Assembly: GCF_009184865.1 (NCBI RefSeq)
Contig: NZ_CP045096.1
Span: 3,720,001 to 3,784,000, forward strand
Source of the DNA: Streptomyces phaeolivaceus
GTDB lineage: Bacteria > Actinomycetota > Actinomycetes > Streptomycetales > Streptomycetaceae
Reading direction: 5' to 3'
Length of the DNA stretch: 64,000 nt
The translations under genes were made by a program, and so were the position numbers. A model generated the notes under the pieces. The model was not told the origin of the DNA, did no database searches, and worked only from the letters and a program-made list of their open reading frames with translations. This document shows, one piece after another, positions 50,762-59,869 of the stretch (its first letter is position 1; every line of letters starts with the position of its first letter).

Positions 50762-52063
50762 TCAGCCGACGGAGCTGAACGCGTCGTTCATCCGCGCCGC
50801 CGCGTCCTTCGAGGCCTCGGCCACGTCCTTCTTGCCGCTGACGACCTCCTGGAACATCGTCGGCAGCACCAGCGAGGCGTCGATCTGCGCCCAGGCCGGC
50901 GAGGCGGGCACGAACTTCGTCCCGGAGGACAGCGTCTTCACGAAGGGCCCGATGAACGGCTCCTCCTTGGCCGCCTCGGCCCGTACGTCGGTGTACGTCG
51001 GCAGGAAGCCCATCGCGTCGAAGAGTTCGCCCTGCGTCTCCTTGGACGCCAGCCGCTTCATCAGGTCGACGGCGAGGGTGCGGTGCGTGGTGCTCTTCAG
51101 GACGCCGACGTTGTTGCCGCCCGCGAACGCCGGGGCGACCGAGCCGGACTTCACGCCCGGCAGCGGTACGACCGCGTACTTGCCCTTGACCTTGCCGGCC
51201 TCCACGGCCGCGTGGCTGAAGTCGCCGCCGATCGCCATGCCCGCCTTGCCGGCCGCGAACGCGGTGACCGTGTCGTTGCCGCCCATGCCGGCGCACTTGG
51301 CGGCGGGGCAGTTGTCGTCGCCGAAGAACGAGGTGTAGGCCTCGATGCCCTTCTGGGCGGCGGCGCTGTCGATGGTGGAGGCGTACGAGCCGCCCTTGCC
51401 CTCGGCTATCTCGCCGCCGTTGGCCCAGACGAACGGCATGGCGCCGTAGGTGTAGGCGCCGCCGACCGCGAGGCCGTACAGGTCCGGCTCGGCGGCGCGG
51501 ATCCGCTTGGCGGTGGCGGTCAACTCGTCCAGGGTCTTCGGGGGTTCGAGGCCCAGCTCCTCGAAGACGTCGGTGCGGTAGTACAGCGCGCGTACGCCGA
51601 CGAAGAAGGGCGCCCCGTAGATCTTGCCCTCGACGGTCACGGAGGTCTTGGCGGTGGGGTCGGTGTCCTTGGACTCGGACCAGCCGTTGAAATCGGCGGT
51701 GACGTCGGCGAGTCCGCCGTCCTTGACGTACCCGGCCGTGTCGGTGTTGCCGTACTCGATGAGGTCCGGGGCGCTCTTCGGGTCGTTGAAGGCGGCCTTG
51801 ATGCGCTGGGCGCGGGTCTCGACGGGGATGTACTCGATCTTGACCTTCGCGCCGTCGTGCGCCTTCTCGAAGGCGGAGACCACCTTGTCGACGACCTTCT
51901 GCTTCGGCTCGTTGCTCACTTCCTGGAAGAGCCAGACCCGGAGGGTGCCGGTCTTCTCGTCCTCCCCGGAGGAGGAGTTGTCCGAAGTCTGCGGGGCGCA
52001 GGCGGTCAGCCCCGCGAGGGTCAGGGCCGCGACGGGGGCGAGGAGTCTGGCGGCGAGCTTCAT
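50762..52063 (-). CDS. Sugar ABC transporter substrate-binding lipoprotein
   Basis: A 433-residue CUT1 binding protein: signal peptide with lipobox LAGLTAC (Cys near residue 22), then TLRVWLFQEVSNEPKQKVVDKVV, DLIEYGNTDTAGYV and MGFLPTYTDV. The downstream hexosaminidase points to N-acetylglucosamine or chitobiose. The operon looks like a paralogue of dasABC-dasD. Its promoter region has a 17-bp palindrome and a DasR-like site. Confidence 0.92.
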   Translation of the reverse strand: MKLAARLLAPVAALTLAGLTACAPQTSDNSSSGEDEKTGTLRVWLFQEVSNEPKQKVVDKVVSAFEKAHDGAKVKIEYIPVETRAQRIKAAFNDPKSAPDLIEYGNTDTAGYVKDGGLADVTADFNGWSESKDTDPTAKTSVTVEGKIYGAPFFVGVRALYYRTDVFEELGLEPPKTLDELTATAKRIRAAEPDLYGLAVGGAYTYGAMPFVWANGGEIAEGKGGSYASTIDSAAAQKGIEAYTSFFGDDNCPAAKCAGMGGNDTVTAFAAGKAGMAIGGDFSHAAVEAGKVKGKYAVVPLPGVKSGSVAPAFAGGNNVGVLKSTTHRTLAVDLMKRLASKETQGELFDAMGFLPTYTDVRAEAAKEEPFIGPFVKTLSSGTKFVPASPAWAQIDASLVLPTMFQEVVSGKKDVAEASKDAAARMNDAFSSVG

Positions 52064-52094
52064 GAAGTTGTTCCTCCGGAGGGGGGAGCGGAGT

Positions 52095-52132
52095 GTTGCA
52101 TTCTCTGCAACGGGCGTTCTGCTCTGTACAAC
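52095..52132. promoter_or_regulatory. Two 17-bp operator-like palindromes upstream of the sugar operon
   Basis: GTTGCA-TTCTC-TGCAAC (52095-52111) is a perfect palindrome; a degenerate copy GTTCTGCTCTGTACAAC follows at 52116-52132, 21 bp (two turns) further upstream. They lie 33-70 bp upstream of the lipoprotein ATG. Confidence 0.6.
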
Positions 52133-52168
52133 ACACCGGAGGCTAGGGAGTACATGGACATGACCACA

Positions 52169-52184
52169 AGAGGTCTCAACCACC
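52169..52184. promoter_or_regulatory. DasR-like site (dre)
   Basis: AGAGGTCTCAACCACC resembles the DasR consensus TGGTCTAGACCA (about 9 of 12 core bases). It is flanked by CACAAG and CTTGTG inverted arms. GlcNAc control via DasR is inference. Confidence 0.4.
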
Positions 52185-52218
52185 TTGTGATCCGGGGAAG
52201 CGCTCTGTGCAACGGCGA

Positions 52219-52412
52219 GGGCGCGACAGAGCTCGGGGGTACGCGTTTCGTCGGCGGGTGCCACTGAGTGGGGGCTGGTCGCGCGGTTCCCCGCGCCCCT
52301 TAAAAGCACCGGGCGCGACCCCTTGCTTCCAAGGGGCGCGGGGAACCGCGCGAGCAACCACGATCCACCCGCACCCGCCGACGAAACGCGTACCCCCGAG
52401 CCGATCGCGCCC
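52219..52412. repeat. Large palindromic intergenic repeat, copy 2
   Basis: Long arms GGGCGCGA...GCTCGGGGGTACGCGTTTCGTC and complement close around CGCGGTTCCCCGCGCCCC and its partner. It lies upstream of the sugar operon and just after the DUF3039 stop at 52417. Confidence 0.85.
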
Positions 52413-52416
52413 CGGG

Positions 52417-52695
52417 TTACTTCTTGCCGTCGCCCTCGTCGCCGCCCGCGCCGAGGGATTCGAAGATCTCCTTGCACATGGGGCACACGGGGTACTTCTT
52501 CGGGTCACGGCCCGGGACCCACACCTTGCCGCACAACGCCACGACGGGCGTGCCGTCGAGGGCGCTCGCCATGATCTTGTCCTTCTGGACGTAGTGGGCG
52601 AAGCGCTCGTGGTCGCCATCGCCGTGCGACGTCTGCGGCGTCGGCTCGACGAGGGTCCCCGTACCAGTACCGCGCTCGGGCTCAAGAGTGCTCAT
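52417..52695 (-). CDS. DUF3039 family protein
   Basis: A 92-residue actinobacterial protein, function unknown: ERFAHYVQKDKIMASALDGTPVVALCGKVWVPGRDPKKYPVCPMCKEIFESL; the Cys residues (ALCGK and CPMC) suggest one zinc site. ATG 52695. The YqgE gene stop is 30 bp upstream. Confidence 0.85.
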   Translation of the reverse strand: MSTLEPERGTGTGTLVEPTPQTSHGDGDHERFAHYVQKDKIMASALDGTPVVALCGKVWVPGRDPKKYPVCPMCKEIFESLGAGGDEGDGKK

Positions 52696-52724
52696 GACGC
52701 CAAGGGTACTGAAGCTCACAGGCA

Positions 52725-53297
52725 TCAGTTGAGCGAAGGGTCGTCCGGGTAGGTGGCCACCATCGCGAGTTCGCCGCGCTGGCGGCGCAGCACCTCGCGC
52801 CAGAGCCGCTCCGGGCAGGGGCAGGAGACGTCGCCGGGTTCGGACTCGACGACGTACCAGGCGCCCTCCACCAGTTCGTCCTCCAACTGGCCGGGCCCCC
52901 AGCCCGCGTACCCGGCGAAGATGCGCAGCGAGCCGAGCGCGGAGGCCAGCAGCTCCGGCGGGGCCTCCAGGTCGACGAGGCCGATCGCGCCGTGGACGCG
53001 CTTCCAGCCGAGCGGGGCCCGGTCCACGGAGCCGCCGCCGGGGATCACCGCGACGCCCAGCGCCGAGTCCAGTTGCACCGGGCCGCCCTGGAAGACGACC
53101 CCCGGTTCGCCGGCGAGGTCCGCCCAGCCCTCCAGGATGTCGCCGACGCCCACCGGGGTCGGCCGGTTGAGGACCACGCCGAGCGAGCCCTTCTCGTCGT
53201 GGTCGAGGAGCAGCACGACCGCGCGGTCGAAGTTCGGGTCCGCCAGGGCGGGAGTGGCCACGAGCAGCCGCCCTGTGAGCGAGGACACCTCGGTCAT
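52725..53297 (-). CDS. YqgE/AlgH family protein
   Basis: A 190-residue UPF0301 protein: SLTGRLLVATPALADPNFDRAVVLLLDHDEKGSLGVVLNRPT at the start and FQGGPVQLDSALGV. Role unsettled. ATG 53297 (MTEVSS) was chosen over an upstream in-frame ATG. Confidence 0.9.
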   Translation of the reverse strand: MTEVSSLTGRLLVATPALADPNFDRAVVLLLDHDEKGSLGVVLNRPTPVGVGDILEGWADLAGEPGVVFQGGPVQLDSALGVAVIPGGGSVDRAPLGWKRVHGAIGLVDLEAPPELLASALGSLRIFAGYAGWGPGQLEDELVEGAWYVVESEPGDVSCPCPERLWREVLRRQRGELAMVATYPDDPSLN

Positions 53298-53607
53298 GCC
53301 AGACATGATCCCGCATCCTGCCCGCGCGCGGGGAGCCAATCCCCCGAGCGGTGTGCGCGCAGCTCACGGCGAGGGGGAGCGGATGGGGCGCACGGCCGTG
53401 GCGGTGACCCCCCGTGGCCGGTGGTGAACGGTTCGTGTTGTGGCAAACCCATGACGTGGCTGAGAAGTACTTGGGCTTACGGAAGGGGGGTGGGCGGCGA
53501 TTACGCTAGCTCTCCGGCTCGCGCCGCGCCGACCCCCGCACAACGGGTCCGTCGGCCGTCCGCCCACGCCGTAACGCCTCTGCCCAACTCCACGGAACGC
53601 GAGATCC
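53298..53607. promoter_or_regulatory. murA upstream region
   Basis: 310 bp between the divergent YqgE and murA genes. I see no gene and no promoter match good enough to place. Confidence 0.35.
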
Positions 53608-54954
53608 ATGACCGTCAACGGCTCTGACGACGTACTGCTTGTACACGGCGGCACCCCGCTCAGTGGCGAGATCCGTGTCCGCGGTGCGAAGAACCTCGTA
53701 CCCAAGGCCATGGTCGCCGCGCTGCTCGGCAGCGGTCCGAGCCGGCTGCGCAACGTGCCGGACATCCGCGACGTACGGGTGGTGCGCGGACTGCTGCAGC
53801 TGCATGGCGTAACGGTCCGCCCGGGTGACGAGCCGGGCGAGCTGGTGATGGACCCGACGAACGTGGAGAGCGCGAACGTCGCCGACATCGACGCCCACGC
53901 GGGTTCGTCGCGCATCCCGATCCTGTTCTGCGGCCCGCTGCTGCACCGGCTCGGCCATGCCTTCATCCCCGGTCTCGGCGGCTGCGACATCGGCGGCCGG
54001 CCGATCGACTTCCACTTCGAGGTGCTGCGGCAGTTCGGCGCGAAGATCGAGAAGCGGGACGACGGCCAGTACCTGGAGGCGCCCCGGCGGCTGCGCGGTA
54101 CGAAGATCCAGCTGCCGTACCCGTCGGTGGGCGCGACCGAGCAGGTGCTGCTCACCGCCGTCCTCGCGGAAGGGGTGACGGAACTCGCGAACGCGGCGAT
54201 CGAGCCGGAGATCGAGGACCTGATCTGCGTCCTGCAGAAAATGGGCGCCATCATCGCGATGGACACCGACCGCACGATCCGCATCACCGGTGTGGACTCG
54301 CTCGGCGGCTACAACCACAAGGCGCTCCCGGACCGTCTGGAGGCCGCCTCCTGGGCGTCCGCCGCGCTGGCGACCGAGGGCGACATCTACGTCCGGGGCG
54401 CCCAGCAGCGCTCGATGATGACGTTCCTGAACACCTACCGGAAGGTGGGCGGTGCCTTCGAGATCGACGACGAGGGCATCCGCTTCTGGCACCCGGGCGG
54501 CCAGCTGAAGTCGATCGCGCTGGAGACGGACGTCCACCCCGGTTTCCAGACCGACTGGCAGCAGCCCCTGGTCGTGGCCCTGACGCAGGCCACCGGCCTG
54601 TCGATCATCCATGAGACGGTCTACGAGTCCCGCCTCGGCTTCACGTCCGCGCTGAACCAGATGGGCGCGCACATCCAGCTCTACCGCGAGTGCCTCGGCG
54701 GCTCGAACTGCCGCTTCGGCCAGCGCAACTTCCTGCACTCGGCGGTCGTCTCCGGCCCCACCCGCCTCCAGGGCGCCGACCTGGTCATCCCCGACCTCCG
54801 CGGCGGCTTCTCCTATCTGATCGCCGCGCTCGCCGCCCAGGGCACCTCCCGGGTGCACGGCATCGAGCTGATCAACCGCGGCTACGAGAACTTCATGGAG
54901 AAGCTCATGGAGCTGGGCGCGAAGGTGGAACTGCCGGGCAAGGCGCTCGGCTAG
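53608..54954 (+). CDS. murA: UDP-N-acetylglucosamine 1-carboxyvinyltransferase
   Basis: First committed enzyme of peptidoglycan synthesis (PEP plus UDP-GlcNAc). 448 residues with EIRVRGAKNLVPKAMVAALL (catalytic Lys in GAKN) and the active-site loop GGCDIGGRPIDFH, which keeps the Cys that fosfomycin alkylates. ATG 53608. A strong hairpin follows. Adjacent to hup on the other strand, as in other streptomycetes. Confidence 0.96.
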   Translation: MTVNGSDDVLLVHGGTPLSGEIRVRGAKNLVPKAMVAALLGSGPSRLRNVPDIRDVRVVRGLLQLHGVTVRPGDEPGELVMDPTNVESANVADIDAHAGSSRIPILFCGPLLHRLGHAFIPGLGGCDIGGRPIDFHFEVLRQFGAKIEKRDDGQYLEAPRRLRGTKIQLPYPSVGATEQVLLTAVLAEGVTELANAAIEPEIEDLICVLQKMGAIIAMDTDRTIRITGVDSLGGYNHKALPDRLEAASWASAALATEGDIYVRGAQQRSMMTFLNTYRKVGGAFEIDDEGIRFWHPGGQLKSIALETDVHPGFQTDWQQPLVVALTQATGLSIIHETVYESRLGFTSALNQMGAHIQLYRECLGGSNCRFGQRNFLHSAVVSGPTRLQGADLVIPDLRGGFSYLIAALAAQGTSRVHGIELINRGYENFMEKLMELGAKVELPGKALG

Positions 54955-54977
54955 CGGTACGGCACGCCCCGCACGAC

Positions 54978-55017
54978 GATGGGGGCGGCACCTGGAAGAC
55001 CAGGTGCCGCCCCCATC
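54978..55017. terminator. Bidirectional terminator between murA and hup
   Basis: 18-bp perfect stem GATGGGGGCGGCACCTGG with 55000-55017, AAGA loop. Confidence 0.92.
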
Positions 55018-55065
55018 AGGCGTTCTACGCGCCGTGCACCATCCCGTGAGAGACGGCCGGCAAGG

Positions 55066-55347
55066 TTACTTGCCCTTGGCCGCTTCCTTGAGCTTGCTGC
55101 CCGCGGAGACCTTCACGCTGTAGCCGGCCGGGATCTGGATCGGGTCGCCGGTCTGCGGGTTACGAGCGGTGCGAGCGGCACGGTGGGTGCGCTCGAAGGT
55201 CAGGAAGCCGGGGATGGTGACCTTCTCGTCGCCCTTGGAGACGATGTCGCCGACAGTCTCAGCGAACGCGGCCAGCACGGCGTCGGCGTCCTTGCGGGTC
55301 ACCTCGGCGCGGTCGGCCAGCGCGGCCACCAGCTCACTGCGGTTCAT
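55066..55347 (-). CDS. hupA: HU-family nucleoid protein
   Basis: A 93-residue histone-like DNA-binding protein: MNRSELVAALADRAEVTRKDADAVLAAF, arm region FERTHRAARTARNPQTGDPIQIPAG, KVSAGSKLKEAAK. Bends and compacts DNA as a dimer. It lacks the Lys-rich tail of HupS, so is the HupA-type. Its promoter region holds three 21-bp repeats. Confidence 0.95.
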   Translation of the reverse strand: MNRSELVAALADRAEVTRKDADAVLAAFAETVGDIVSKGDEKVTIPGFLTFERTHRAARTARNPQTGDPIQIPAGYSVKVSAGSKLKEAAKGK

Positions 55348-55458
55348 GTTGTTACTCCCGTGTTCTTCTTGCCGTTGAGGCGGACCCGGGTCCGTCGTCA
55401 GACCCTCGCGCCCAGAAACGCATCCTGCACTCACCTGCGGCGCGAAAGCCAATCCAGC

Positions 55459-55521
55459 ACCCCTGGGAGTCACACGAACACCCCTGGGAGTCATATGAAC
55501 ACCCCTGGGAGTCGTGGCAGG
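55459..55521. repeat. 21-bp direct repeats upstream of hup
   Basis: ACCCCTGGGAGTCAYAYGAAC at 55459 and 55480 and a third, diverging copy at 55501. The 21-bp period is two helical turns, 110-175 bp upstream of the hup ATG. Confidence 0.8.
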
Positions 55522-55614
55522 CCTGAGCTTGGCCGCCACACTAAACGGCGGCACAAGCCCTCCGGCCCCGCGACGCGCCGATGGGGCGGGCCGTGGCCAC
55601 CGTCACAGCGGGGC

Positions 55615-57027
55615 TCAGGCGGACGTCGCCGCCTTCGCGGCCTCGCGCACCGCCCCGGCGACCGCGCCCGCGACCTTGTCGTTGAAGACGCTCGGGATGA
55701 TGTAGTTCGGGTTCAGCTCGTCCTCGGTGACGACGTTCGCGAGCGCGGTCGCCGCGGCGAGCATCATCTCCGTGTTGACGGTCCGGGACTGGGCGTCGAG
55801 GAGACCGCGGAAGACACCCGGGAAGACCAGCACATTGTTGATCTGGTTCGGGAAGTCGGAGCGGCCGGTGGCCACCACGGCCGCCGTCTGCCGGGCGACA
55901 GCGGGGTCGACCTCGGGGTCGGGGTTCGCGAGCGCGAACACAATCGCGTCGTCCGCCATGCCGGCCACGTCGTCGCCGTCGATCACGTTCGGGGCCGAGA
56001 CGCCGATGAAGACGTCGGCGCCGCGCACGGCCTCCTTGAGGGTGCCCGTGAGGCCCTCGGGGTTGGTGTTGTCGGCGATCCAGCGCAGCGGCGAGTCGGC
56101 GGCGGCGTCCACCAGGTCGGCGCGGTCGCAGTGCACGACACCGTGGATGTCGGCGACGACGGCGTTCTTCACCCCGGCGGCGATCAGCAGCTTGAGGATG
56201 GCGGTACCGGCCGCGCCGGCGCCCGACATGACGACGCGGATGTCCCCGATCGCCTTGCTCGCGACGCGAAGCGCGTTCGTGAGGGCCGCGAGGACGACGA
56301 TCGCGGTGCCGTGCTGGTCGTCGTGGAAGACGGGGATGTCGAGCGCCTCGCGCAGCCGGGCCTCGATCTCGAAGCAGCGGGGCGCGGAGATGTCCTCCAG
56401 GTTGATGCCGGCGAAGCCCGGGGCGATCGCCTTGACGATCGTGACGATCTCGTCGGTGTCCTGGGTGTCCAGGCAGATCGGCCAGGCGTCGATGTCGGCG
56501 AAGCGCTTGAAGAGGGCCGCCTTGCCCTCCATGACCGGCATGGCGGCCATCGGGCCGATGTTGCCGAGGCCGAGGACCGCGGAGCCGTCCGTCACGACCG
56601 CAACGGTGTTGCGCTTGATGGTGAGGCGGCGGGCGTCCTCGGGGTTCTCGGCGATCGCCATGCAGACACGGGCCACGCCCGGGGTGTAGATCATCGAGAG
56701 GTCGTCACGGTTGCGGATGGGGTGCTTCGACGCCATCTCGATCTTGCCGCCGAGATGCATCAGGAACGTACGGTCGGAGACCTTGCCGAGCGTGACGCCC
56801 TCGATGTGGCGCAGCTGTTCGACGATCTCGTCGGCGTGCGCGGTGGAGGTGGCGGCGATGGTGACGTCGATGCGGAGCTTCTCGTGGCCGGAGGCGGTCA
56901 CGTCGAGGCCGGTCACCGAGCCTCCGTGGGACTCGACGGCTCCGGTGAGCTGGGAGACCGCGGTTCCGCTCGCGGGCACCTCCAGCCGGACCGTCATCGA
57001 GTAGGAGACGCTGGGCGCCGTTGCCAT
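55615..57027 (-). CDS. NAD-dependent malic enzyme with N-terminal ACT domain
   Basis: A 470-residue malate dehydrogenase (decarboxylating): ACT-like N-terminus (MTVRLEVPASGTAVSQLTGAVESHGG), SMIYTPGVARVCMAIA (catalytic Tyr), DGSAVLGLGNIGPMAAMPVMEGKAALFK, FHDDQHGTAIVVLAAL and the Rossmann loop MSGAGAAGTAI. Supplies pyruvate and NADH. Length usual for the actinobacterial ACT form. Confidence 0.94.
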   Translation of the reverse strand: MATAPSVSYSMTVRLEVPASGTAVSQLTGAVESHGGSVTGLDVTASGHEKLRIDVTIAATSTAHADEIVEQLRHIEGVTLGKVSDRTFLMHLGGKIEMASKHPIRNRDDLSMIYTPGVARVCMAIAENPEDARRLTIKRNTVAVVTDGSAVLGLGNIGPMAAMPVMEGKAALFKRFADIDAWPICLDTQDTDEIVTIVKAIAPGFAGINLEDISAPRCFEIEARLREALDIPVFHDDQHGTAIVVLAALTNALRVASKAIGDIRVVMSGAGAAGTAILKLLIAAGVKNAVVADIHGVVHCDRADLVDAAADSPLRWIADNTNPEGLTGTLKEAVRGADVFIGVSAPNVIDGDDVAGMADDAIVFALANPDPEVDPAVARQTAAVVATGRSDFPNQINNVLVFPGVFRGLLDAQSRTVNTEMMLAAATALANVVTEDELNPNYIIPSVFNDKVAGAVAGAVREAAKAATSA

Positions 57028-57147
57028 GGCCGACTTCCTCTGCTTTCGCGTACTTCTGCTACTGCGTTTGCTGCGTTTTGCCGTCCGATCGTCGCACCTA
57101 CCGCCGGGTAGGCGTTAGCCGCCGGAGGTTATGAACGTTTTGTTCTC

Positions 57148-57193
57148 AACGAGAAGAGGTCCACGTCACAGGTGACGTGGACCTCTTCTCGTT
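57148..57193. terminator. Perfect 22-bp-stem hairpin
   Basis: 57148-57169 pairs exactly with 57172-57193 around 2 bases. It lies between the HelD stop and the malic enzyme start; it could terminate HelD or control malic enzyme. Confidence 0.75.
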
Positions 57194-57337
57194 CCTCACG
57201 CGTTCAGTGGCACCGACCCGCCATGCTCGCCTCGCGGCAAGTGGTCGCTCGTAGCGACGAAGGTTGGGCCCGGGGGCTTGGATCGAGCCGGTGCCGTCCA
57301 CCAGGCTAACAGGCGCCTAGGAGTTCGGGGAGTTGTT

Positions 57338-57427
57338 GATGCGTCGGCGGGTGCGGGTGGGTCGTGGTTGCTCGCGCAGTTCCCCGCGCCCCTGAAAGGC
57401 ACGGGGCTGCGCCCCTCTGCCTTTCAG
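57338..57427. repeat. Large palindromic intergenic repeat, copy 3 (half copy)
   Basis: Left arm with GCGCAGTTCCCCGCGCCCC plus the central hairpin CTGAAAGGCA/TGCCTTTCAG; no right arm. The hairpin includes the HelD stop codon (57424-57426). Confidence 0.8.
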
Positions 57428-59721
57428 TCGCGCAGCAGGTCGGGGACGCCGTCCTCGTCAGGGTCGTCCCGCTCCCCCGACACCAGGGTCAGTTGCTGCG
57501 TCGCACGCGTCAGGGCCACGTACAGGACCCTCAGCCCCGCCGGGGACTCGTCCGCGATCTCGGCCGGGGAGACGACCACAGTCGCGTCGTACTCCAGTCC
57601 CTTCGCCTCCAGACTGCCGAGGGCCACCACACGCTCGCCCAAACCGGCCAGCCAACGGCTGGCCTCGTCGCGGCGGTTCATGGCGACGACCACGCCGACC
57701 GTGCCGTCGACGAGGTCGAGGAGGCGGGCGGCCTCCGCGCGGACCGTGCGGGCGAGCGTGTCGCGCGCGGCGGTGACGAAGCGCGGTTCGACGCCGGTGG
57801 AGCGGACCGCCGAGGGGGATTCCGAGCCGGGCATGGCGAGGGCCAGCACCTTGGCCGCCAGTTCGGCGATCTCGGCCGGGTTGCGGTAGTTGACGGTGAG
57901 GGTGAAGCGGCGGCGCGGGCGGCTGCCCAGGGCCTCGTCACGGGCCTCGGCGGCCTCGTCCGGGTCGGACCAGGAGGACTGGGCGGGGTCGCCCACGACC
58001 GTCCAGGTGGCGTGGCGGCCCCGGCGGCCCACCATCCGCCACTGCATCGGCGTCAGATCCTGTGCCTCGTCGACGATGACGTGCGCGTACTCGGTGCGCT
58101 CCTGCGCCAGCCGCTCGGCCCGCTCCCGCTGGGTCTCCTCGCGTACGGGCATCAGCTCCTCCAGGCCCGTGAGCTGGTCCAGGGGGTCGTACTCGCGTTT
58201 CTTCCGGGGGCGGGACGGGGAGCCGACGATCGCCTGGAGTTCGTCCAGCATGGCGACGTCGTGGACCGAGAGGCCGTCCCGCTTCAGGGCGCGGGCGACG
58301 CGGCGGATCTCACCCGGATTGAGGATGCGCCGGGCCCAACGGCCGAGGCGACGCTCGTCGGCCATCGCGGTGAGCACGCCACGCGGGGTCAGTTCGGGCC
58401 ACCAGGCGTCGAGGAAGGCGATGAAGTCGTCCTCGGTGCTGATGTCCTCGTCGAAGGAGGAGCGCAGTTCGGCGGCCAGCTCGGGGTCGGTGTGACGGCC
58501 GGCCGCGCCGGACCGGGACCACAGGGCGTCCAGGAGCAGCTTGCGGGCGCGGGGGCGCAGGAGGTTGACGGGGGCCGTGCCGCCGAGCGCGTTGTGGCGG
58601 ACGCGGTCCAGGTCGGCGGCCTCCAGTTCCAGGCGGCGGCCGAAGGCGACGACCCGGAGGCGGGTGGGTGCCTCGGTCGACTCCAGCGCGCCCCGGGCGG
58701 CCTTCCGCAGCACCTTGAGCATGCGGTACGAGCCCTTGGCGCGGGCCACGGCCGGGGAGTCGTACAGCGTGGCCTCGGCGCCGTCGACCAGGGAGCCGAT
58801 CGCGCGGATGGCGACCTGTCCCTCCTCGCCGAGGGAGGGCAGGACGCCCTCGGTGTAGGCGACCAGCAGGGGCGTGGGCGAGACGATCAGGATGCCGCCC
58901 GCGTACCGGCGGCGGTCCTGGTAGAGGAGGTACGCGGCGCGGTGCAGGGCGACGGCGGTCTTGCCGGTGCCGGGGCCGCCCTCGACGTACGTCACGGAGG
59001 CGGCGGGGGCGCGGATCACCAGGTCCTGTTCGGCCTGGATGGAGGCGACGATGTCGCGCATGGTGTGGCTGCGGGCCTGGCCGAGGGCGGCCATCAGGGC
59101 TCCGTCGCCGATGACGGGCAGTGTGTCGCCGTCGAGGAGGGCCGTCAGCTCGGGGCGCATCAGGTCGTCCTCGACACCGAGCACCTTGCGGCCCTTGGAG
59201 CGGATCACCCGGCGGCGTACGACCCGGCCGGGCTCGACCGGGGTCGAGCGGTAGAAGGGGGCGGCGGCCGGGGCCCGCCAGTCGATGACCAGCGGGGCGT
59301 ACTCCGAGTCCAGGACGCCGATCCGGCCGATGTGCAGGGTCTCGGCGATGTCGGCGGTGTTGTCGGGGCGGACCGCGCCCTCGGCGGGTTCGACGGCGGT
59401 GTACGCGCCGTCCGGGCCCTTCTTGCCGTCCTTGCCGAGCAGCAGGTCGATCCGGCCGAAGAGGAAGTCCTCGAACTCGTTGTTCAGCCGGTTGAGATGG
59501 ATGCCCGCCCGGAAGACCTGGGCGTCCCGCTCGGCGAGCGCGCCGGGGGTGCCGACCTGACCGCGCTTGGCCGCGTCGTTCATCAGGAACTCGGCCTCGT
59601 GGATCTTCTCCTCAAGACGCCGGTACACCCGGTCCAGATGTTCCTGTTCTACGCCGATCTCCTTCTCACGCACCGAGTCGTGAGCGGAGTCGAGCGTTTC
59701 CTGCTGAACCTGAGCGGCCAC
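57424..59721 (-). CDS. helD: HelD-like RNA polymerase-associated helicase
   Basis: A 765-residue UvrD/Rep-like SF1 protein of the HelD family. N-terminal coiled coil (EQEHLDRVYRRLEEKIHEAE), Walker A YVEGGPGTGKTAVALHR, motif II AHVIVDEAQDLTPMQW, motifs TVVGDPAQSS and EAKGLEYDATVVV. HelD removes RNA polymerase from DNA and the HelR subgroup protects against rifampicin; which subgroup this is cannot be told. GTG 59721 has AAGGGGG upstream. Confidence 0.9.
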   Translation of the reverse strand: MAAQVQQETLDSAHDSVREKEIGVEQEHLDRVYRRLEEKIHEAEFLMNDAAKRGQVGTPGALAERDAQVFRAGIHLNRLNNEFEDFLFGRIDLLLGKDGKKGPDGAYTAVEPAEGAVRPDNTADIAETLHIGRIGVLDSEYAPLVIDWRAPAAAPFYRSTPVEPGRVVRRRVIRSKGRKVLGVEDDLMRPELTALLDGDTLPVIGDGALMAALGQARSHTMRDIVASIQAEQDLVIRAPAASVTYVEGGPGTGKTAVALHRAAYLLYQDRRRYAGGILIVSPTPLLVAYTEGVLPSLGEEGQVAIRAIGSLVDGAEATLYDSPAVARAKGSYRMLKVLRKAARGALESTEAPTRLRVVAFGRRLELEAADLDRVRHNALGGTAPVNLLRPRARKLLLDALWSRSGAAGRHTDPELAAELRSSFDEDISTEDDFIAFLDAWWPELTPRGVLTAMADERRLGRWARRILNPGEIRRVARALKRDGLSVHDVAMLDELQAIVGSPSRPRKKREYDPLDQLTGLEELMPVREETQRERAERLAQERTEYAHVIVDEAQDLTPMQWRMVGRRGRHATWTVVGDPAQSSWSDPDEAAEARDEALGSRPRRRFTLTVNYRNPAEIAELAAKVLALAMPGSESPSAVRSTGVEPRFVTAARDTLARTVRAEAARLLDLVDGTVGVVVAMNRRDEASRWLAGLGERVVALGSLEAKGLEYDATVVVSPAEIADESPAGLRVLYVALTRATQQLTLVSGERDDPDEDGVPDLLRD

Positions 59722-59869
59722 CCGGGCCCCCTTCTGACGTGCTGGGCAGCCGTCCACCGTACGCGAAAAGGACCCCGTCAGGCTATGTGCCCGACCGGGG
59801 TCCGTCCGCCGCGCGGCACGAAATGTCTCACCTTGTGTCACATCTCGTCACATCTCGTCACATCTCGCG

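Noticed and set aside
57196..57402. Small minus-strand gene upstream of malic enzyme
   Set aside because: Covers the half copy of the palindromic repeat; Pro/Arg-rich translation without a ribosome site.
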